A stretch of 18,831 nt of DNA, from contig CAZCMX010000041.1 of the NCBI GenBank assembly GCA_964499985.1, positions 1-18,831 of the forward strand, written 5' to 3'. Below the pieces are notes generated by a model. It was not told the DNA's origin. It saw nothing but the letters and a program-made list of their open reading frames with translations, and searched no databases. This document shows, one piece after another, positions 1-8,224 of this stretch. Position 1 is the first letter of the stretch, and the number at the start of each line of letters is the position of its first letter. The DNA is from UBA5734 sp964499985. Lineage in GTDB: Bacteria; Bacillota; Clostridia; Saccharofermentanales; UBA5734. The translations under genes and the position numbers were made by a program.

Positions 1-1
1 T

Positions 2-142
2 ACCAACCAGCTGGTTCCGTTCTATGCTAAAGGCGCTGGTGCTGAAATCTTTAAAAAACTGGCTGATCAAATGGATCCTGTTCGCGGGAACTACCTGGAC
101 AACACAGAAATCGTTTCTGCAATCAGAGCCTTGATTGGCTGA
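2..142 (+). CDS. Alkaline phosphatase family protein, C-terminal 46 residues (5' partial)
   Basis: An open frame enters from the left edge and ends at TGA 140-142. The 46 visible residues include LVPFYAKGAGAE and, near the end, YLDNTEI. This resembles the C-terminal end of bacterial PhoA-type alkaline phosphatases, where a HT-x-LVP-type segment is followed by a 'DNTEI' helix. The metal-binding core and active-site serine lie outside the window, so the assignment rests on this tail alone. Codons favour GCT, GGT and AAA, unlike the GCC/GGC-rich genes to the right, which fits a highly expressed or unrelated gene. A strong terminator follows 21 bases after the stop. The gene converges on the large minus-strand operon and is probably functionally independent of it. 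Other secreted phosphohydrolases cannot be excluded. Confidence 0.65.
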   Translation, partial: TNQLVPFYAKGAGAEIFKKLADQMDPVRGNYLDNTEIVSAIRALIG

Positions 143-163
143 TTCCGCAAATCTTTCCAACCC

Positions 164-195
164 GAGGTCGTCTCGCAAGAGGCGGCCTCTTTTTT
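164..195 (+). terminator. Rho-independent terminator of the alkaline phosphatase-like gene
   Basis: An 11-bp stem (GAGGTCGTCTC at 164-174 with GAGGCGGCCTC at 179-189, two or three G-U pairs when written as RNA) closes on a GCAA tetraloop and is followed at once by six T residues (190-195). This is a textbook intrinsic terminator on the plus strand. The opposite strand has no T run after the stem, so it should not terminate the converging xdh operon. Confidence 0.93.
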
Positions 196-196
196 A

Positions 197-438
197 TTTC
201 CTTATCGGCCGTGACTCCGCCTTGATGTGGACACCGCCGAAAGGCGACCCTTATGAATCAGAAGAACCTCAAGCAATTCAAAGAGAAGATCAACCGAGTC
301 CAGGCAAACTTGCTACATCGGACATGACGCGAAAACCACTTTTCGCATCGTCCAAAAGAATGTCTCCTTCCGGAAGTCCTCGCAACAAATGGAAATTTCC
401 ACGGCTTTTCTTTCGCTTGCGGGCTTGGCCAGATGGCT
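197..438. other. Convergent intergenic region without a convincing gene
   Basis: About 240 bases lie between the terminator of the left gene and the stop of xdhC. The only plus-strand reading of note is a 24-codon frame starting at ATG 253 (MNQKNLKQFKEKINRV...), which ends at TGA 325-327. It has no clear Shine-Dalgarno sequence and no recognised similarity. No classical hairpin-plus-T-run terminator for the minus-strand operon is visible. The best structure is the 326-349 hairpin listed separately. Confidence 0.5.
326..349 (-). other. Hairpin in the 3' region of the xdh operon transcript
   Basis: Read on the minus strand, GATGCGAAAA pairs with TTTTCGCGTC across a GTGG loop: ten pairs, one of them G-U. 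On the plus strand the same position would be an unpaired C/A, so the structure favours the minus-strand transcript. It lies about 90 bases past the xdhC stop. There is no separate U run, so it may be a 3'-end stabilising or weak termination element rather than a standard terminator. Confidence 0.35.
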
Positions 439-927
439 TCAGTCGCTGCCAACCACTTGATGGGCTTCTGCCACGATGCGCTCCAGGGCATTGAGGATAT
501 TTTCATAGCCGGTGCACCGGCAAAGATGGCCGGAGATCAGCTTGCGCAGCTCGTCGCGGCTGTATGTCTTGCCGGTTCCGACGATCTCGACTGCGGTCAT
601 GATCAGGCCCGGCGTACAGAAGCCGCATTGCACGGCAGCCTCGTCGATAAACGCTTTCTGGATCGGGCTCAATGTGCCGTCCGGGCTTTGCAGGCCTTCG
701 ACGGTCAGGATGCTCTTGTTTTCGGCCCACCAGGTCAGGTATATGCAGGAATTGATCGATTCCCCATCGACGAGCACGGTGCAGGCGCCGCATTCACCGA
801 CTTCGCAGCCTTTCTTCACACTGGTCAGCCGCAGGCTGTTGCGCAGGGTATCGGCCAGGGATTCCCTTTCATCGACGGCCACGTCGACCGGCCGGCCATT
901 GACGATCATGGGTATGCTTTTAATCAT
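439..927 (-). CDS. xdhC: Xanthine dehydrogenase-type 2Fe-2S subunit XdhC
   Basis: Small iron-sulfur subunit (162 aa) of a three-subunit molybdenum hydroxylase; it passes electrons from the molybdopterin subunit (XdhA) to the FAD subunit (XdhB). The N-terminal plant-type ferredoxin cluster is formed by C41, C46, C49 and C61 (GCEVGECGAC...). The C-terminal helical-domain cluster is formed by C101, C104, C136 and C138 (QCGFCTPG and LCRCTGY). Length and motifs match E. coli XdhC (about 159 aa). I choose ATG 927 because AGGTGG sits 8 bases upstream; the upstream GTG at 939 has no usable ribosome binding site. The start overlaps the xdhB stop by 8 bases (ATGATTAA), a typical sign of translational coupling. 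It is the last gene of the operon. It could serve another purine or aldehyde substrate, since the substrate is set by XdhA. Confidence 0.93.
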   Translation of the reverse strand: MIKSIPMIVNGRPVDVAVDERESLADTLRNSLRLTSVKKGCEVGECGACTVLVDGESINSCIYLTWWAENKSILTVEGLQSPDGTLSPIQKAFIDEAAVQCGFCTPGLIMTAVEIVGTGKTYSRDELRKLISGHLCRCTGYENILNALERIVAEAHQVVGSD

Positions 928-1807
928 CGTACTCACCACCTGCTGCCTGGATCGCCTGTTTCAGCGCGCGTTTGGCCAGTTCTTCGATCAGCTGCAGCCG
1001 AAATTCCCGGGAAGCGCGCCAGCTGGTCCGTGGATTGACCTCAGACAGGGCGCCTTGCCCGACTTTTTCAACCAGTTCCGCGGAGAGCGGCAGGCCTTGG
1101 ACAGCGGCCTCGGTCTTGAAGCAGCGGATCGGTGTCGGTGCGGCCACCCCATAGGCCAGCCGCAAATCCTCGAGGTGCTTTTTGTCCGGCGCTAACCGGA
1201 CACTGACTGCGCAGCCCAGCGTGGCGATCTCCATCGCTTCCCGTTTGCCATACTTGATGGCCTGCCCGAAACACCCCACATAATCGGCGGGGCTGATCCG
1301 GATTGCCGTCATGATCTCGTCATGCTGGCGTACGGTTTTGCCCGGGCCGGTGTAAAACGCCGTGATTGGCACCTGGCGGACACCTTTTTCCCCGGTCAGC
1401 TCGAGAATTGCATTCAAGGCCATCAAGCTCGGGGCGCTGTCAGCGCTCGTGACGCCATTGCAAAGATTGCCGCCAATCGTTGCCAGGTTGCGGATCTGGG
1501 AGCCGCCCACCTCTGCGACGATCGCACCCAGCATGGGAATATGTTGCTGGATGATGGCATGGCTGGCAATCTGCGTCAATGAGGTGGCCGGGCGGATCAG
1601 GATCGTGCCATCCGGCTCAAGCGAAATCCCCTTCAAGCCGGGAATATTGTGAATGCTGACCAGCGTGCAACCGGCCAGTTTTCCTTCCCGGATACCCAGC
1701 AGGACATCGCTGCCACCGGAAATGACCACCGCTGCCGGATCTTCGGCCAGGGCCCGGATGGCCGCCTCGACATCACTCGCCTGGACGAGCTTTGCGATAT
1801 CATACAC
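920..1807 (-). CDS. xdhB: Xanthine dehydrogenase-type FAD-binding subunit XdhB
   Basis: FAD subunit (295 aa) of the XdhABC molybdenum hydroxylase, close in length to E. coli XdhB (292 aa). The two flavin-binding signatures of the CO dehydrogenase flavoprotein family are present: ISGGSDVLLGIREG near residues 29-42 and GGSQIRNLATIGGNLCNG near 101-118, followed by TSADSAP. The C-terminal half has the family segment RLAYGVAAPTPIRC and ends with SWRASREFRLQLI. The start is GTG at 1807, preceded by AAGGAG nine bases upstream. The 42-base gap from xdhA holds a small hairpin (TGGCG/CGCCA, 1827-1840). The stop overlaps the start of xdhC. The subunit is expected to pass electrons to NAD+ in the cytoplasm. 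Identity as a molybdenum-hydroxylase FAD subunit is secure; xanthine as the actual substrate is inferred from homology. Confidence 0.93.
   Translation of the reverse strand: MYDIAKLVQASDVEAAIRALAEDPAAVVISGGSDVLLGIREGKLAGCTLVSIHNIPGLKGISLEPDGTILIRPATSLTQIASHAIIQQHIPMLGAIVAEVGGSQIRNLATIGGNLCNGVTSADSAPSLMALNAILELTGEKGVRQVPITAFYTGPGKTVRQHDEIMTAIRISPADYVGCFGQAIKYGKREAMEIATLGCAVSVRLAPDKKHLEDLRLAYGVAAPTPIRCFKTEAAVQGLPLSAELVEKVGQGALSEVNPRTSWRASREFRLQLIEELAKRALKQAIQAAGGEYDD
936..941 (-). promoter_or_regulatory. Ribosome binding site that sets the xdhC start
   Basis: AGGTGG on the minus strand lies 8 bases before ATG 927 and inside the end of xdhB. It overlaps the alternative GTG codon at 939, which therefore cannot use it. 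Confidence 0.6.
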
Positions 1808-1849
1808 GGTCTCTCTCTCCTTCCTGTGGCGATTGCGCCATTACCCCGC

Positions 1850-4141
1850 TTAAATCAGGTGGGCAGCCTTGAAATGTTCAAATAATTTCTGCGGATCCAG
1901 CGGCAGGGAGTCGATGGCCACGCCGGTTGCCTGGAGCACCGCATTGCGGATCGCCGGGGCCACGGGAATCGCCGGAGGCTCGCCCAGAGCTTTATTGCCA
2001 TAAGGGCCGGTCGGATCCTCGAGCTCGACAAACTGCACATGGAGGTCAGGGGTGTCGAGGGCGGTCGGCAGCTTGTAATCCAGCAGATTGTCATTCAAGG
2101 GCTTGCCTTGCGGATCATAAAGCAGGTTTTCACATAAGCCATAACCCAGCCCCATGCTCATGCCACCATGGACCTGAGCCTGCGCCAATTTGGGATTGAT
2201 CAGGATGCCACTGTCATGGACATTGACGATATTGATCACTTTGACTTTGCCCAGTGGCATGTCGACCTCGACTTCGGCAAAGCAGGCGCCGCTGGAAAGG
2301 GTGTTTTCTTTGCACTGGTTGGTGGCCTCAGCCGTGATATGCTCCTGGCGGACCAGGCTATAGAAGGCCTCCGTAGCCAGGTCTTCGACAGTCAGCAGAC
2401 TGTCGCGGGTCTGTTGCGAAACAATCGCATTATCCCGGATATCGAGCGCGGCAGCCGGCAGTTCCAGCATCCATGACGCATAGTCTAAGATCCTGGCCTT
2501 CAGCTGCTCGGCGGTCTTTTTCAAGGCCTTGCCACTCACATAGGTCTGGCGCGATGCATAGGCACCCGTGTCAAAGGGTGAAATGTCCGTATCCTGGGTG
2601 GACAGGACATAAATCTTGTCCTCCGAAATGCCCAGGGTTTCAGCCGCCATCTGGGTAAAGACCGTGTCGGCGCCCTGGCCGATTTCGGTTGCGCCCATCT
2701 GGACCTGGACCGATCCATCCTGGTTGAGAATCATGCGGCAGGCGGCAGTCTCGAGGGCGATCGGGTAAACGCCCGTTTTGTAGCAGAAAATGGCCATGCC
2801 GATGCCGCGCCGGACCGGCCCGGTCTGAGCGGCATATTTTGCCCGCTTTTCGTCCCAGTGGATGAAAGCCCGGCCCTTCTCGATGCAGTCCTTGAGTCCA
2901 TAGCTTTCGAACCTGATTTTGGTATGGGGGTCCTCATAGCCAGCCTGCATGCAGTTGATCAGTCTGAATTGCAATGGATCGAGTCCGGCCAGCCTGGCCA
3001 GGTCGTCGGTCATCGCTTCGGTGGCAAAGTCACTCTGGGGAATGCCATAGCCCCGCATGGCACCAGCGGTCGCGGTATTGGTGTAGACCGAATAGCTGTC
3101 GACCTCCAGCACCTGGGCATCGCGGTACAATTGCTTGAACATATTGGCCGCATTGGCGACAATGGCATGTCCGTGGGACGCATAGGCGCCCTGGTTGGAA
3201 TAAGCCGCCAGCTGGCGGGCGACCAGGGTTCCATCGGGCCGGACAGCGGCCTTGATCTGGAACTGGATCGCATGGCGGATTCTCGTCGCAAACATGGTTT
3301 CCTCGCGGGTCAGTTCCAGGCGCACTCCGCGGCCGCCGACCGCCAGGCAGAGGAAGGCATTCAGGGGTTCATACAGCGCATCCTGCTTATTGCCAAAGCC
3401 GCCGCCGATATAGGGCTTGATCACCCGGACCGTTCCCCAGGGAATGCCCAGGGCCTGGCCGATGATCCGTCTCAGGATATGCGGGATCTGGGTCGATGAG
3501 GTCACGACCAGCTTGCCATTGCCATCTCTGTAGGCAAACGAGCTGGGCACCTCCAGATGGCAGTGCTGGACCCTCGAGGTCTCATAGACCTTGTCCAGCA
3601 CGAGCAGGCCGGGCTCGGCCACGGCTTCGTCAAAGCTGCCGCTGCCAACCACAAACCGGGTATGGGCCAGGACATTGTCCGGCTTTTCCGCATGAACCGG
3701 GATGGCCCCTGCTGCCATCGCAGCCTCCACCGTCAGAACTGGAGGGTATTCTTCATAGTGAACCTTGACCAGTCTGGCAGCCTGGCATGCGGCGATCTCA
3801 TTTTCCGCGATCACGGCAGCAATATCATCGCCGTATAACCGGACCCGCTCATTCAGGAGTTTGCGGTCCTGGATATCCCGGTGCGTTTTGTCGACCGACC
3901 AGGGATGTCCCGGAGTGGCAAACTGGATATCCGGCACATCGAAGCAGGTCACAATCTTGACGACGCCGCGAACCTGCAGCGCTTCAGCCAGGTCGAAGCG
4001 GATGACGCGCCCGTTGGCGATGGTGCTGTGGACGACCTTGGCCACCAGAAATCCGGCAGGCACCAGGTCTGCGACATACTGGGCCGTGCCCGTGACCTTG
4101 GCATAGGCATCGACACGGTTCTGACTCGATCCAACTCCCAT
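1850..4141 (-). CDS. xdhA: Xanthine dehydrogenase-type molybdopterin subunit XdhA
   Basis: Catalytic molybdopterin subunit (763 aa; E. coli XdhA is about 752). The N-terminus has the family opening RVDAYAKVTGTAQYVAD. Cofactor-binding loops follow: GGGFGNKQD at 246-254, AMRGYGIPQ at 361-369, and GATEIGQGADT in the C-terminal domain. The catalytic glutamate is E721 in LGEPPAIP. Similarity to E. coli XdhA runs over the whole length (for example HCHLEV, SSTQIPHI.RR..GQAL.IPW and NVHDSGILINP). ATG 4141 is supported by AGGGGTG seven bases upstream. It follows hyuA after 59 bases and precedes xdhB by 42. As with E. coli XdhA, the active-site region resembles a purine hydroxylase, but whether it oxidises hypoxanthine/xanthine or works in reverse on urate cannot be read from the sequence. 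Confidence 0.94.
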   Translation of the reverse strand: MGVGSSQNRVDAYAKVTGTAQYVADLVPAGFLVAKVVHSTIANGRVIRFDLAEALQVRGVVKIVTCFDVPDIQFATPGHPWSVDKTHRDIQDRKLLNERVRLYGDDIAAVIAENEIAACQAARLVKVHYEEYPPVLTVEAAMAAGAIPVHAEKPDNVLAHTRFVVGSGSFDEAVAEPGLLVLDKVYETSRVQHCHLEVPSSFAYRDGNGKLVVTSSTQIPHILRRIIGQALGIPWGTVRVIKPYIGGGFGNKQDALYEPLNAFLCLAVGGRGVRLELTREETMFATRIRHAIQFQIKAAVRPDGTLVARQLAAYSNQGAYASHGHAIVANAANMFKQLYRDAQVLEVDSYSVYTNTATAGAMRGYGIPQSDFATEAMTDDLARLAGLDPLQFRLINCMQAGYEDPHTKIRFESYGLKDCIEKGRAFIHWDEKRAKYAAQTGPVRRGIGMAIFCYKTGVYPIALETAACRMILNQDGSVQVQMGATEIGQGADTVFTQMAAETLGISEDKIYVLSTQDTDISPFDTGAYASRQTYVSGKALKKTAEQLKARILDYASWMLELPAAALDIRDNAIVSQQTRDSLLTVEDLATEAFYSLVRQEHITAEATNQCKENTLSSGACFAEVEVDMPLGKVKVINIVNVHDSGILINPKLAQAQVHGGMSMGLGYGLCENLLYDPQGKPLNDNLLDYKLPTALDTPDLHVQFVELEDPTGPYGNKALGEPPAIPVAPAIRNAVLQATGVAIDSLPLDPQKLFEHFKAAHLI

Positions 4142-4200
4142 AAGTGTTCACCCCTGTCAGACCAGACGGATGGCTTGAACGACCTTGCACAGGCCTCGAT

Positions 4201-5571
4201 TCAAAAGTCAAACCGTTTTCTCGGCAAATAACAGCCTGTGTTGACAACCATGTTCCGCTGCGGGTCGACCACCCGTCGACCTCTGAGATAGACTTGTTCG
4301 ATCCGGCCAAACGTCGGGAACTGGGCAAAGGGGGCATAGTCGGAGCGCTGGATCTGGCCGGCGGCCTGGATGGTGCCCGGACTGTCCGGATCGATGACGA
4401 TGATATCGGCATCACTGCCAGGGGCCAGACAGCCTTTCCGGGGATACAGGCCATATAGCCGGGCCGGATTTTCAGACAGCAGGCGGCACAACTGCGGCAA
4501 GGTGATCCGCTGGCCTTTGACGCCATGGGTATACATCAGAAGCGCCCGGGTTTCGACGCCTGGCATGCCGCCGGGGATCCTGGTGAAATCCGCTTCTCCC
4601 AAGGCTTTTTGCCGGGTGGTGAAGCTGCAATGGTCTGTAGCGACTGTCTGGATCTTGCCCTCGGCCAGCGCCTGCCACAGGCATGCCTGGTCCTCCGGTT
4701 TGCGCAGGGGCGGCGATATGACGTATTTTGCACCTTCAAACCCCGGCAGATCATACAGGCGGTCATCCAGGAGCAGGTACTGCGGGCAGGTTTCGACAAA
4801 GACCGTTTGGCCTCTTTGCCGCGCCTGGTCAACCGCTTTCAGGCCTTCCGCCGAACTCAGATGGACAATGATCACCGGGGCATCGGCAATTTCGGCGATC
4901 CGAAGCAGTCGATTGACGGCTTCAGCCTCCGCGGCAGCTGGCCGGGTGGCAGGATGGCTGCGGACCCCGAGCTCCCCCAGGTTTTTCTTTTCAGCGACCA
5001 GGGCTTCGATGATGCCGCTGTTTTCGCAGTGGACACCGGCGATCGCCCCGGCTTCCTGCAGCCGCCTGAGGATCTGGAAGATCTCCTTGTCGTTGACTTT
5101 GAGCGAATCATAGGTCATGTAGAGCTTGAAGGTCGTTACGCCAAGGTCGATCACCGCGTCCAGCTCGGCGCTCACCTGTGGATTCCAGTCCGAAATCGCC
5201 AGGTGGAAGCCATAGTCGCAAGATGAGCGGCCATCCGCTTTCCTGTGCCAGTGGGCCAGGGCTGTCTTCAGACTTTCCCCCTTGTACTGGGTGGCAAAAT
5301 CGATGATGGTCGTTGTGCCGCCGGCCAGTGCCGCTTTGGTGCCGGAGGCAAAATCATCGACGGTTACCGTGCCGGCCACTTCGAGGTCGAAATGGGTATG
5401 CGCATCGATGAATCCGGGAAAAAGCAGCCGGTCCGTCACGTCGACAACCACTGCTCCTTCGGCTGGGAGATCCTGGCCCAGGGCAGCGATCTGCTCGTCC
5501 TCGATGAGGATGTCGGCCATATGGCAAGCCTGGCCGGTGACCAGGGTACCCCCGTGCAAGATCAGTTTCAT
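4201..5571 (-). CDS. hyuA: Dihydropyrimidinase / hydantoinase-family cyclic amidohydrolase HyuA
   Basis: Zinc amidohydrolase (456 aa) that hydrolyses cyclic ureides such as dihydropyrimidines and hydantoins to ureido acids. All binuclear-metal ligands of the hydantoinase family are visible: H58 and H60 (DAHTHFD), the carboxylated lysine K149 (TTFKLYMTY), H181 (GVHCENS), H237 (IVHLSS) and D313 (ATDHC). The typical ETCPQYLLLDD and ISPPLR segments are present, and ISPPLR contributes to substrate binding. I start at ATG 5571, with AGAAGG seven bases upstream, rather than the in-frame TTG at 5577, which lies one base from the same site. It sits 23 bases after the fused xanthine dehydrogenase gene and before xdhA, as in the E. 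coli ygeW-ygeY-hyuA neighbourhood. In this context the likely substrate is a purine-derived cyclic ureide rather than dihydrouracil (inference). Confidence 0.92.
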   Translation of the reverse strand: MKLILHGGTLVTGQACHMADILIEDEQIAALGQDLPAEGAVVVDVTDRLLFPGFIDAHTHFDLEVAGTVTVDDFASGTKAALAGGTTTIIDFATQYKGESLKTALAHWHRKADGRSSCDYGFHLAISDWNPQVSAELDAVIDLGVTTFKLYMTYDSLKVNDKEIFQILRRLQEAGAIAGVHCENSGIIEALVAEKKNLGELGVRSHPATRPAAAEAEAVNRLLRIAEIADAPVIIVHLSSAEGLKAVDQARQRGQTVFVETCPQYLLLDDRLYDLPGFEGAKYVISPPLRKPEDQACLWQALAEGKIQTVATDHCSFTTRQKALGEADFTRIPGGMPGVETRALLMYTHGVKGQRITLPQLCRLLSENPARLYGLYPRKGCLAPGSDADIIVIDPDSPGTIQAAGQIQRSDYAPFAQFPTFGRIEQVYLRGRRVVDPQRNMVVNTGCYLPRKRFDF

Positions 5572-5578
5572 CAGCAAG

Positions 5579-5584
5579 CCTTCT
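5579..5584 (-). promoter_or_regulatory. Ribosome binding site that sets the hyuA start
   Basis: AGAAGG on the minus strand lies seven bases before ATG 5571 but only one base before the in-frame TTG at 5577, which argues for the ATG. Confidence 0.6.
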
Positions 5585-5594
5585 TTTCGCGAAA

Positions 5595-8165
5595 TCAGCC
5601 CTTTTTGCTGTATGGAGTCTGTTGCAGCGGCAGCGAGGTCCGAAACAATCCATCCAGCCGGTAATAGGCACCCTGGACCGCCGCCGCAGTCGGAATGGAG
5701 GTGATCTCACCGATCCCCACCGCGCCAAAAGCAAGCGGATCCTGGTTTTTTTCGATCAGGATGCTTTCGACGTCTGGGGTCTTGTCAGGCCGGAACAGTC
5801 CCAGGGTGCCAAAGCGGGTGGTGGGCCTGCCATGGTCCAGCGGGAAATTCTCGGTCAGGGCAAAGCCCAGCGACATCACCACGCCCCCTTCGATCTGGCC
5901 TTCGACGGACAGGGGATTGATCGCTTTGCCGACATCATGGGCGGCAATGACCTTTTCCACCCAGCCGGCTTCATCGAGCAGGACGACCTGCGTCGCAAAC
6001 CCATAGGCGATATGGAAGACGGGGCTATCCTTCGGGCTGTCCATCGGATCCGTCCGGGCCAGATATTCGCCGGCGAAGGTGAGACCCTCCAGCTGGTCCA
6101 GCGGCTGGATCGCCAGGGCCGCCTTCAGGTCTGCGCTGGCCAGGCGGGCGGCTTCGCCCGTGATCAGGGTTTGCCGTGAGCCGGATGTCGTCCCAGAATC
6201 AGGGGCATTCCCCGTTTCTGCAGGCTCATATACCAGGTCATCGCTCGATAGGCCTGTCGTTTCGCAGACAATCTGGAACAGGATCGTGCCCAAGCCCTGG
6301 CCGATGCAGGAGGCCCCGGAGCGGATATGGACCTTGCCATTTTGAATCGTCAGGCGGACCCGGCCGGTGTCTTTGATGCCCACGCCGACGCCGGCATTTT
6401 TGAAAGCGCAGGCAATCCCGGCCCGCGGATGAGCGTCATAGACGGATTTGACTGCTTCGAGCGTTTCAACCAGGGCGGTCCCCGGACCGGTGACCTGGCT
6501 ATTGGGCAGCGTCTGGCCGGGCCGGACGGCATTCTTGTACCGGATCTCCCAGGGGGAAATCCCGACCATTTCGGCCAGCAGGTTCAGGTTGCATTCGGTC
6601 GCAAAGCAGCTCTGAGGTACGCCAAAGCCGCGGAACGCCCCGGCCGGGGGATTATTGGTATAGACGGCCACGCCGTCGATATCGAGGTTCCGGTAATGGT
6701 AGGGTCCGGATGCATGGGTGCAGGCCCGTTGCAGGACCGGGTCGCCGAGCGAGGCATAGGCCCCATTGTCCGCCACGATCCGCGCTTTCAGAGCCGTCAG
6801 GTAGCCCTGCTGGTCGCAGGCCGTCGTAAATTCCATCTCCATCGCATGGCGTTTGGGATGGATCAGGATGCTCTCCTGCCGGGTCAGCTTGACCTTGACC
6901 GGCAAGCCCGTATGCCAGGCCAGCAAAGCGGCCTGGTGCTGGACGGTCACGTCTTCCTTGCCGCCGAAGGCCCCGCCGACCAGTTTATTGACCACATGGA
7001 TGTTTTCCCTGGGCAGCCCTAAAAGGATGGCGCATTCGCGCTGGGTGTCATAGGTCCCCTGGTCGGAGGAAAAGATCGTCACCTGGCGATTTTGACGGTC
7101 GGCAAGGGCCACTGCGCATTCCGGTTCCAGGAAAGCATGTTCCGTCGCCGGGGTGCTGTAGTGCCGGGTCACGGTAAAGGCAGCTTCGCGCAGCGCCGTC
7201 TCGACGTCGCCATGCACGAGATGCTCGTCGGCCAGGATATTCCCGCCCGGATGAAGGCTCGGAGCATCCGGCGCCAGGGCTTCTGCCGGGCTAAACACCC
7301 CGTCCAGCACCTCATAGTCGATCGCGACGAGAGCCTTGGCCTGCTGCAGGATCTCCAGCGAATCTGCGGCGACCAGGCAGATGCTGTCGCCCAGATAGCG
7401 GGTGATGTCGCCAACCGCGATCATCGTATCCCAGTCTTGTTTCAAGTGGCCGACCTTGTTTTCGCCCGGGATATCGTCTGCGGTCAAAACGGCCCGCACC
7501 CCCGGCAGGGCCTTGGCCCGGCTGGTGTCGATCGCTTTGACGCGCGCCCGTGGATAGCTGGAGCGGACGGCACTGCCAAAAATCAGGCCGGGTATCTCGA
7601 GGTCATCGACATACTCGCCGGTCCCCAGGACTTTTTCCCGGACATCGATGCGCGGGACCCGCTGGCCAATGCCGGTGATTGGACCGGGCTCTGGCACGGG
7701 CAGATTTTCCCGGAACAGCCTGGCCGCCAGAGCGACTGCGTCGATGATCTTTTTATAGCCGGTGCAGCGGCAGATATTGTTGCGGACGGCATGGGCGATT
7801 TCCGGCCGGCCCGGATCCGGATTCTGGTCCAAAAGCGCCTTGGCACAGAGCACCATCCCCGGTATGCAAAAGCCGCATTGGACTGCTCCGGCCGCGCCGA
7901 AGGCATGCACAAAAACGTCCTTCTCCCGCCCGGACAGGCCTTCCACCGTCAGGATCGACTGGCCGGCAAACCGGGACACCCGCTGGACGCAGGCTTTGAC
8001 CGGCTTGCCATCCACAAGGACCGTGCATGAGCCGCAAGCCCCTTCACTGCAGCCGTCCTTGACCGATTTCAGGTGGCAGTCCTGGCGCAGGACATCGATG
8101 AGCGCCTTATCTTCGGCGACCAGGACCTCTGATCCATTGACGATCAGTTTGTAACCGGATTCCAT
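5595..8165 (-). CDS. Selenium-dependent-type xanthine dehydrogenase, fused 2Fe-2S and molybdopterin domains
   Basis: Fused molybdenum hydroxylase (856 aa). Residues 1-155 form the two 2Fe-2S domains: C39, C44, C47, C59 and C97, C100, C132, C134. After a proline-rich linker (PVPEPGPITGIG) comes the molybdopterin domain starting at RVPRIDVREKVLGTGEY. It carries GGAFGGKED, AFRGFGVPQ, GASCIGQGLG and the catalytic glutamate E820 in GIGEITSIP. Fusion, length and end motif match the family named selenium-dependent xanthine dehydrogenase, whose Enterococcus member needs selenium and SelD. The resemblance to E. coli XdhD/YgfN (956 aa, degenerate N-terminal cysteines) is weaker. No FAD domain is present, so YgfK, encoded just upstream, is the probable electron partner (inference). 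ATG 8165 is chosen because GGAGG sits six bases upstream; ATG 8168 and ATG 8192 fit less well. Selenium would be in the cofactor, not as selenocysteine. Confidence 0.88.
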   Translation of the reverse strand: MESGYKLIVNGSEVLVAEDKALIDVLRQDCHLKSVKDGCSEGACGSCTVLVDGKPVKACVQRVSRFAGQSILTVEGLSGREKDVFVHAFGAAGAVQCGFCIPGMVLCAKALLDQNPDPGRPEIAHAVRNNICRCTGYKKIIDAVALAARLFRENLPVPEPGPITGIGQRVPRIDVREKVLGTGEYVDDLEIPGLIFGSAVRSSYPRARVKAIDTSRAKALPGVRAVLTADDIPGENKVGHLKQDWDTMIAVGDITRYLGDSICLVAADSLEILQQAKALVAIDYEVLDGVFSPAEALAPDAPSLHPGGNILADEHLVHGDVETALREAAFTVTRHYSTPATEHAFLEPECAVALADRQNRQVTIFSSDQGTYDTQRECAILLGLPRENIHVVNKLVGGAFGGKEDVTVQHQAALLAWHTGLPVKVKLTRQESILIHPKRHAMEMEFTTACDQQGYLTALKARIVADNGAYASLGDPVLQRACTHASGPYHYRNLDIDGVAVYTNNPPAGAFRGFGVPQSCFATECNLNLLAEMVGISPWEIRYKNAVRPGQTLPNSQVTGPGTALVETLEAVKSVYDAHPRAGIACAFKNAGVGVGIKDTGRVRLTIQNGKVHIRSGASCIGQGLGTILFQIVCETTGLSSDDLVYEPAETGNAPDSGTTSGSRQTLITGEAARLASADLKAALAIQPLDQLEGLTFAGEYLARTDPMDSPKDSPVFHIAYGFATQVVLLDEAGWVEKVIAAHDVGKAINPLSVEGQIEGGVVMSLGFALTENFPLDHGRPTTRFGTLGLFRPDKTPDVESILIEKNQDPLAFGAVGIGEITSIPTAAAVQGAYYRLDGLFRTSLPLQQTPYSKKG

Positions 8166-8170
8166 CATGA

Positions 8171-8176
8171 ACCTCC
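8171..8176 (-). promoter_or_regulatory. Ribosome binding site that sets the start of the fused xanthine dehydrogenase
   Basis: GGAGGT on the minus strand. The core GGAGG lies six bases before ATG 8165 and three before ATG 8168. The in-frame ATG at 8192 lies upstream of this site and would read through it and into the preceding hairpin. Confidence 0.65.
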
Positions 8177-8190
8177 ATGTTCCAGATGAC

Positions 8191-8224
8191 ATTGCCGATG
8201 GCCTGGCAGCCTGGCCCGGGCAAT
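8191..8224 (-). other. Two-part intercistronic hairpin between ygfK and the fused xanthine dehydrogenase gene
   Basis: An outer stem ATTGCC/GGCAAT (8191-8196 with 8219-8224) encloses an inner GGCC/GGCC stem (8200-8203 with 8213-8216) around a nine-base loop. It lies in the 71-base gap after the ygfK stop and about 14 bases before the next ribosome binding site. There is no T run, so it is not a terminator. It may set relative mRNA stability or translation of the two genes. Confidence 0.45.

Noticed and set aside
5595..8165. Selenocysteine codon in the selenium-linked enzymes
   Set aside because: No in-frame TGA is present in any of these genes. In this enzyme class selenium is thought to be in the cofactor, not the polypeptide.
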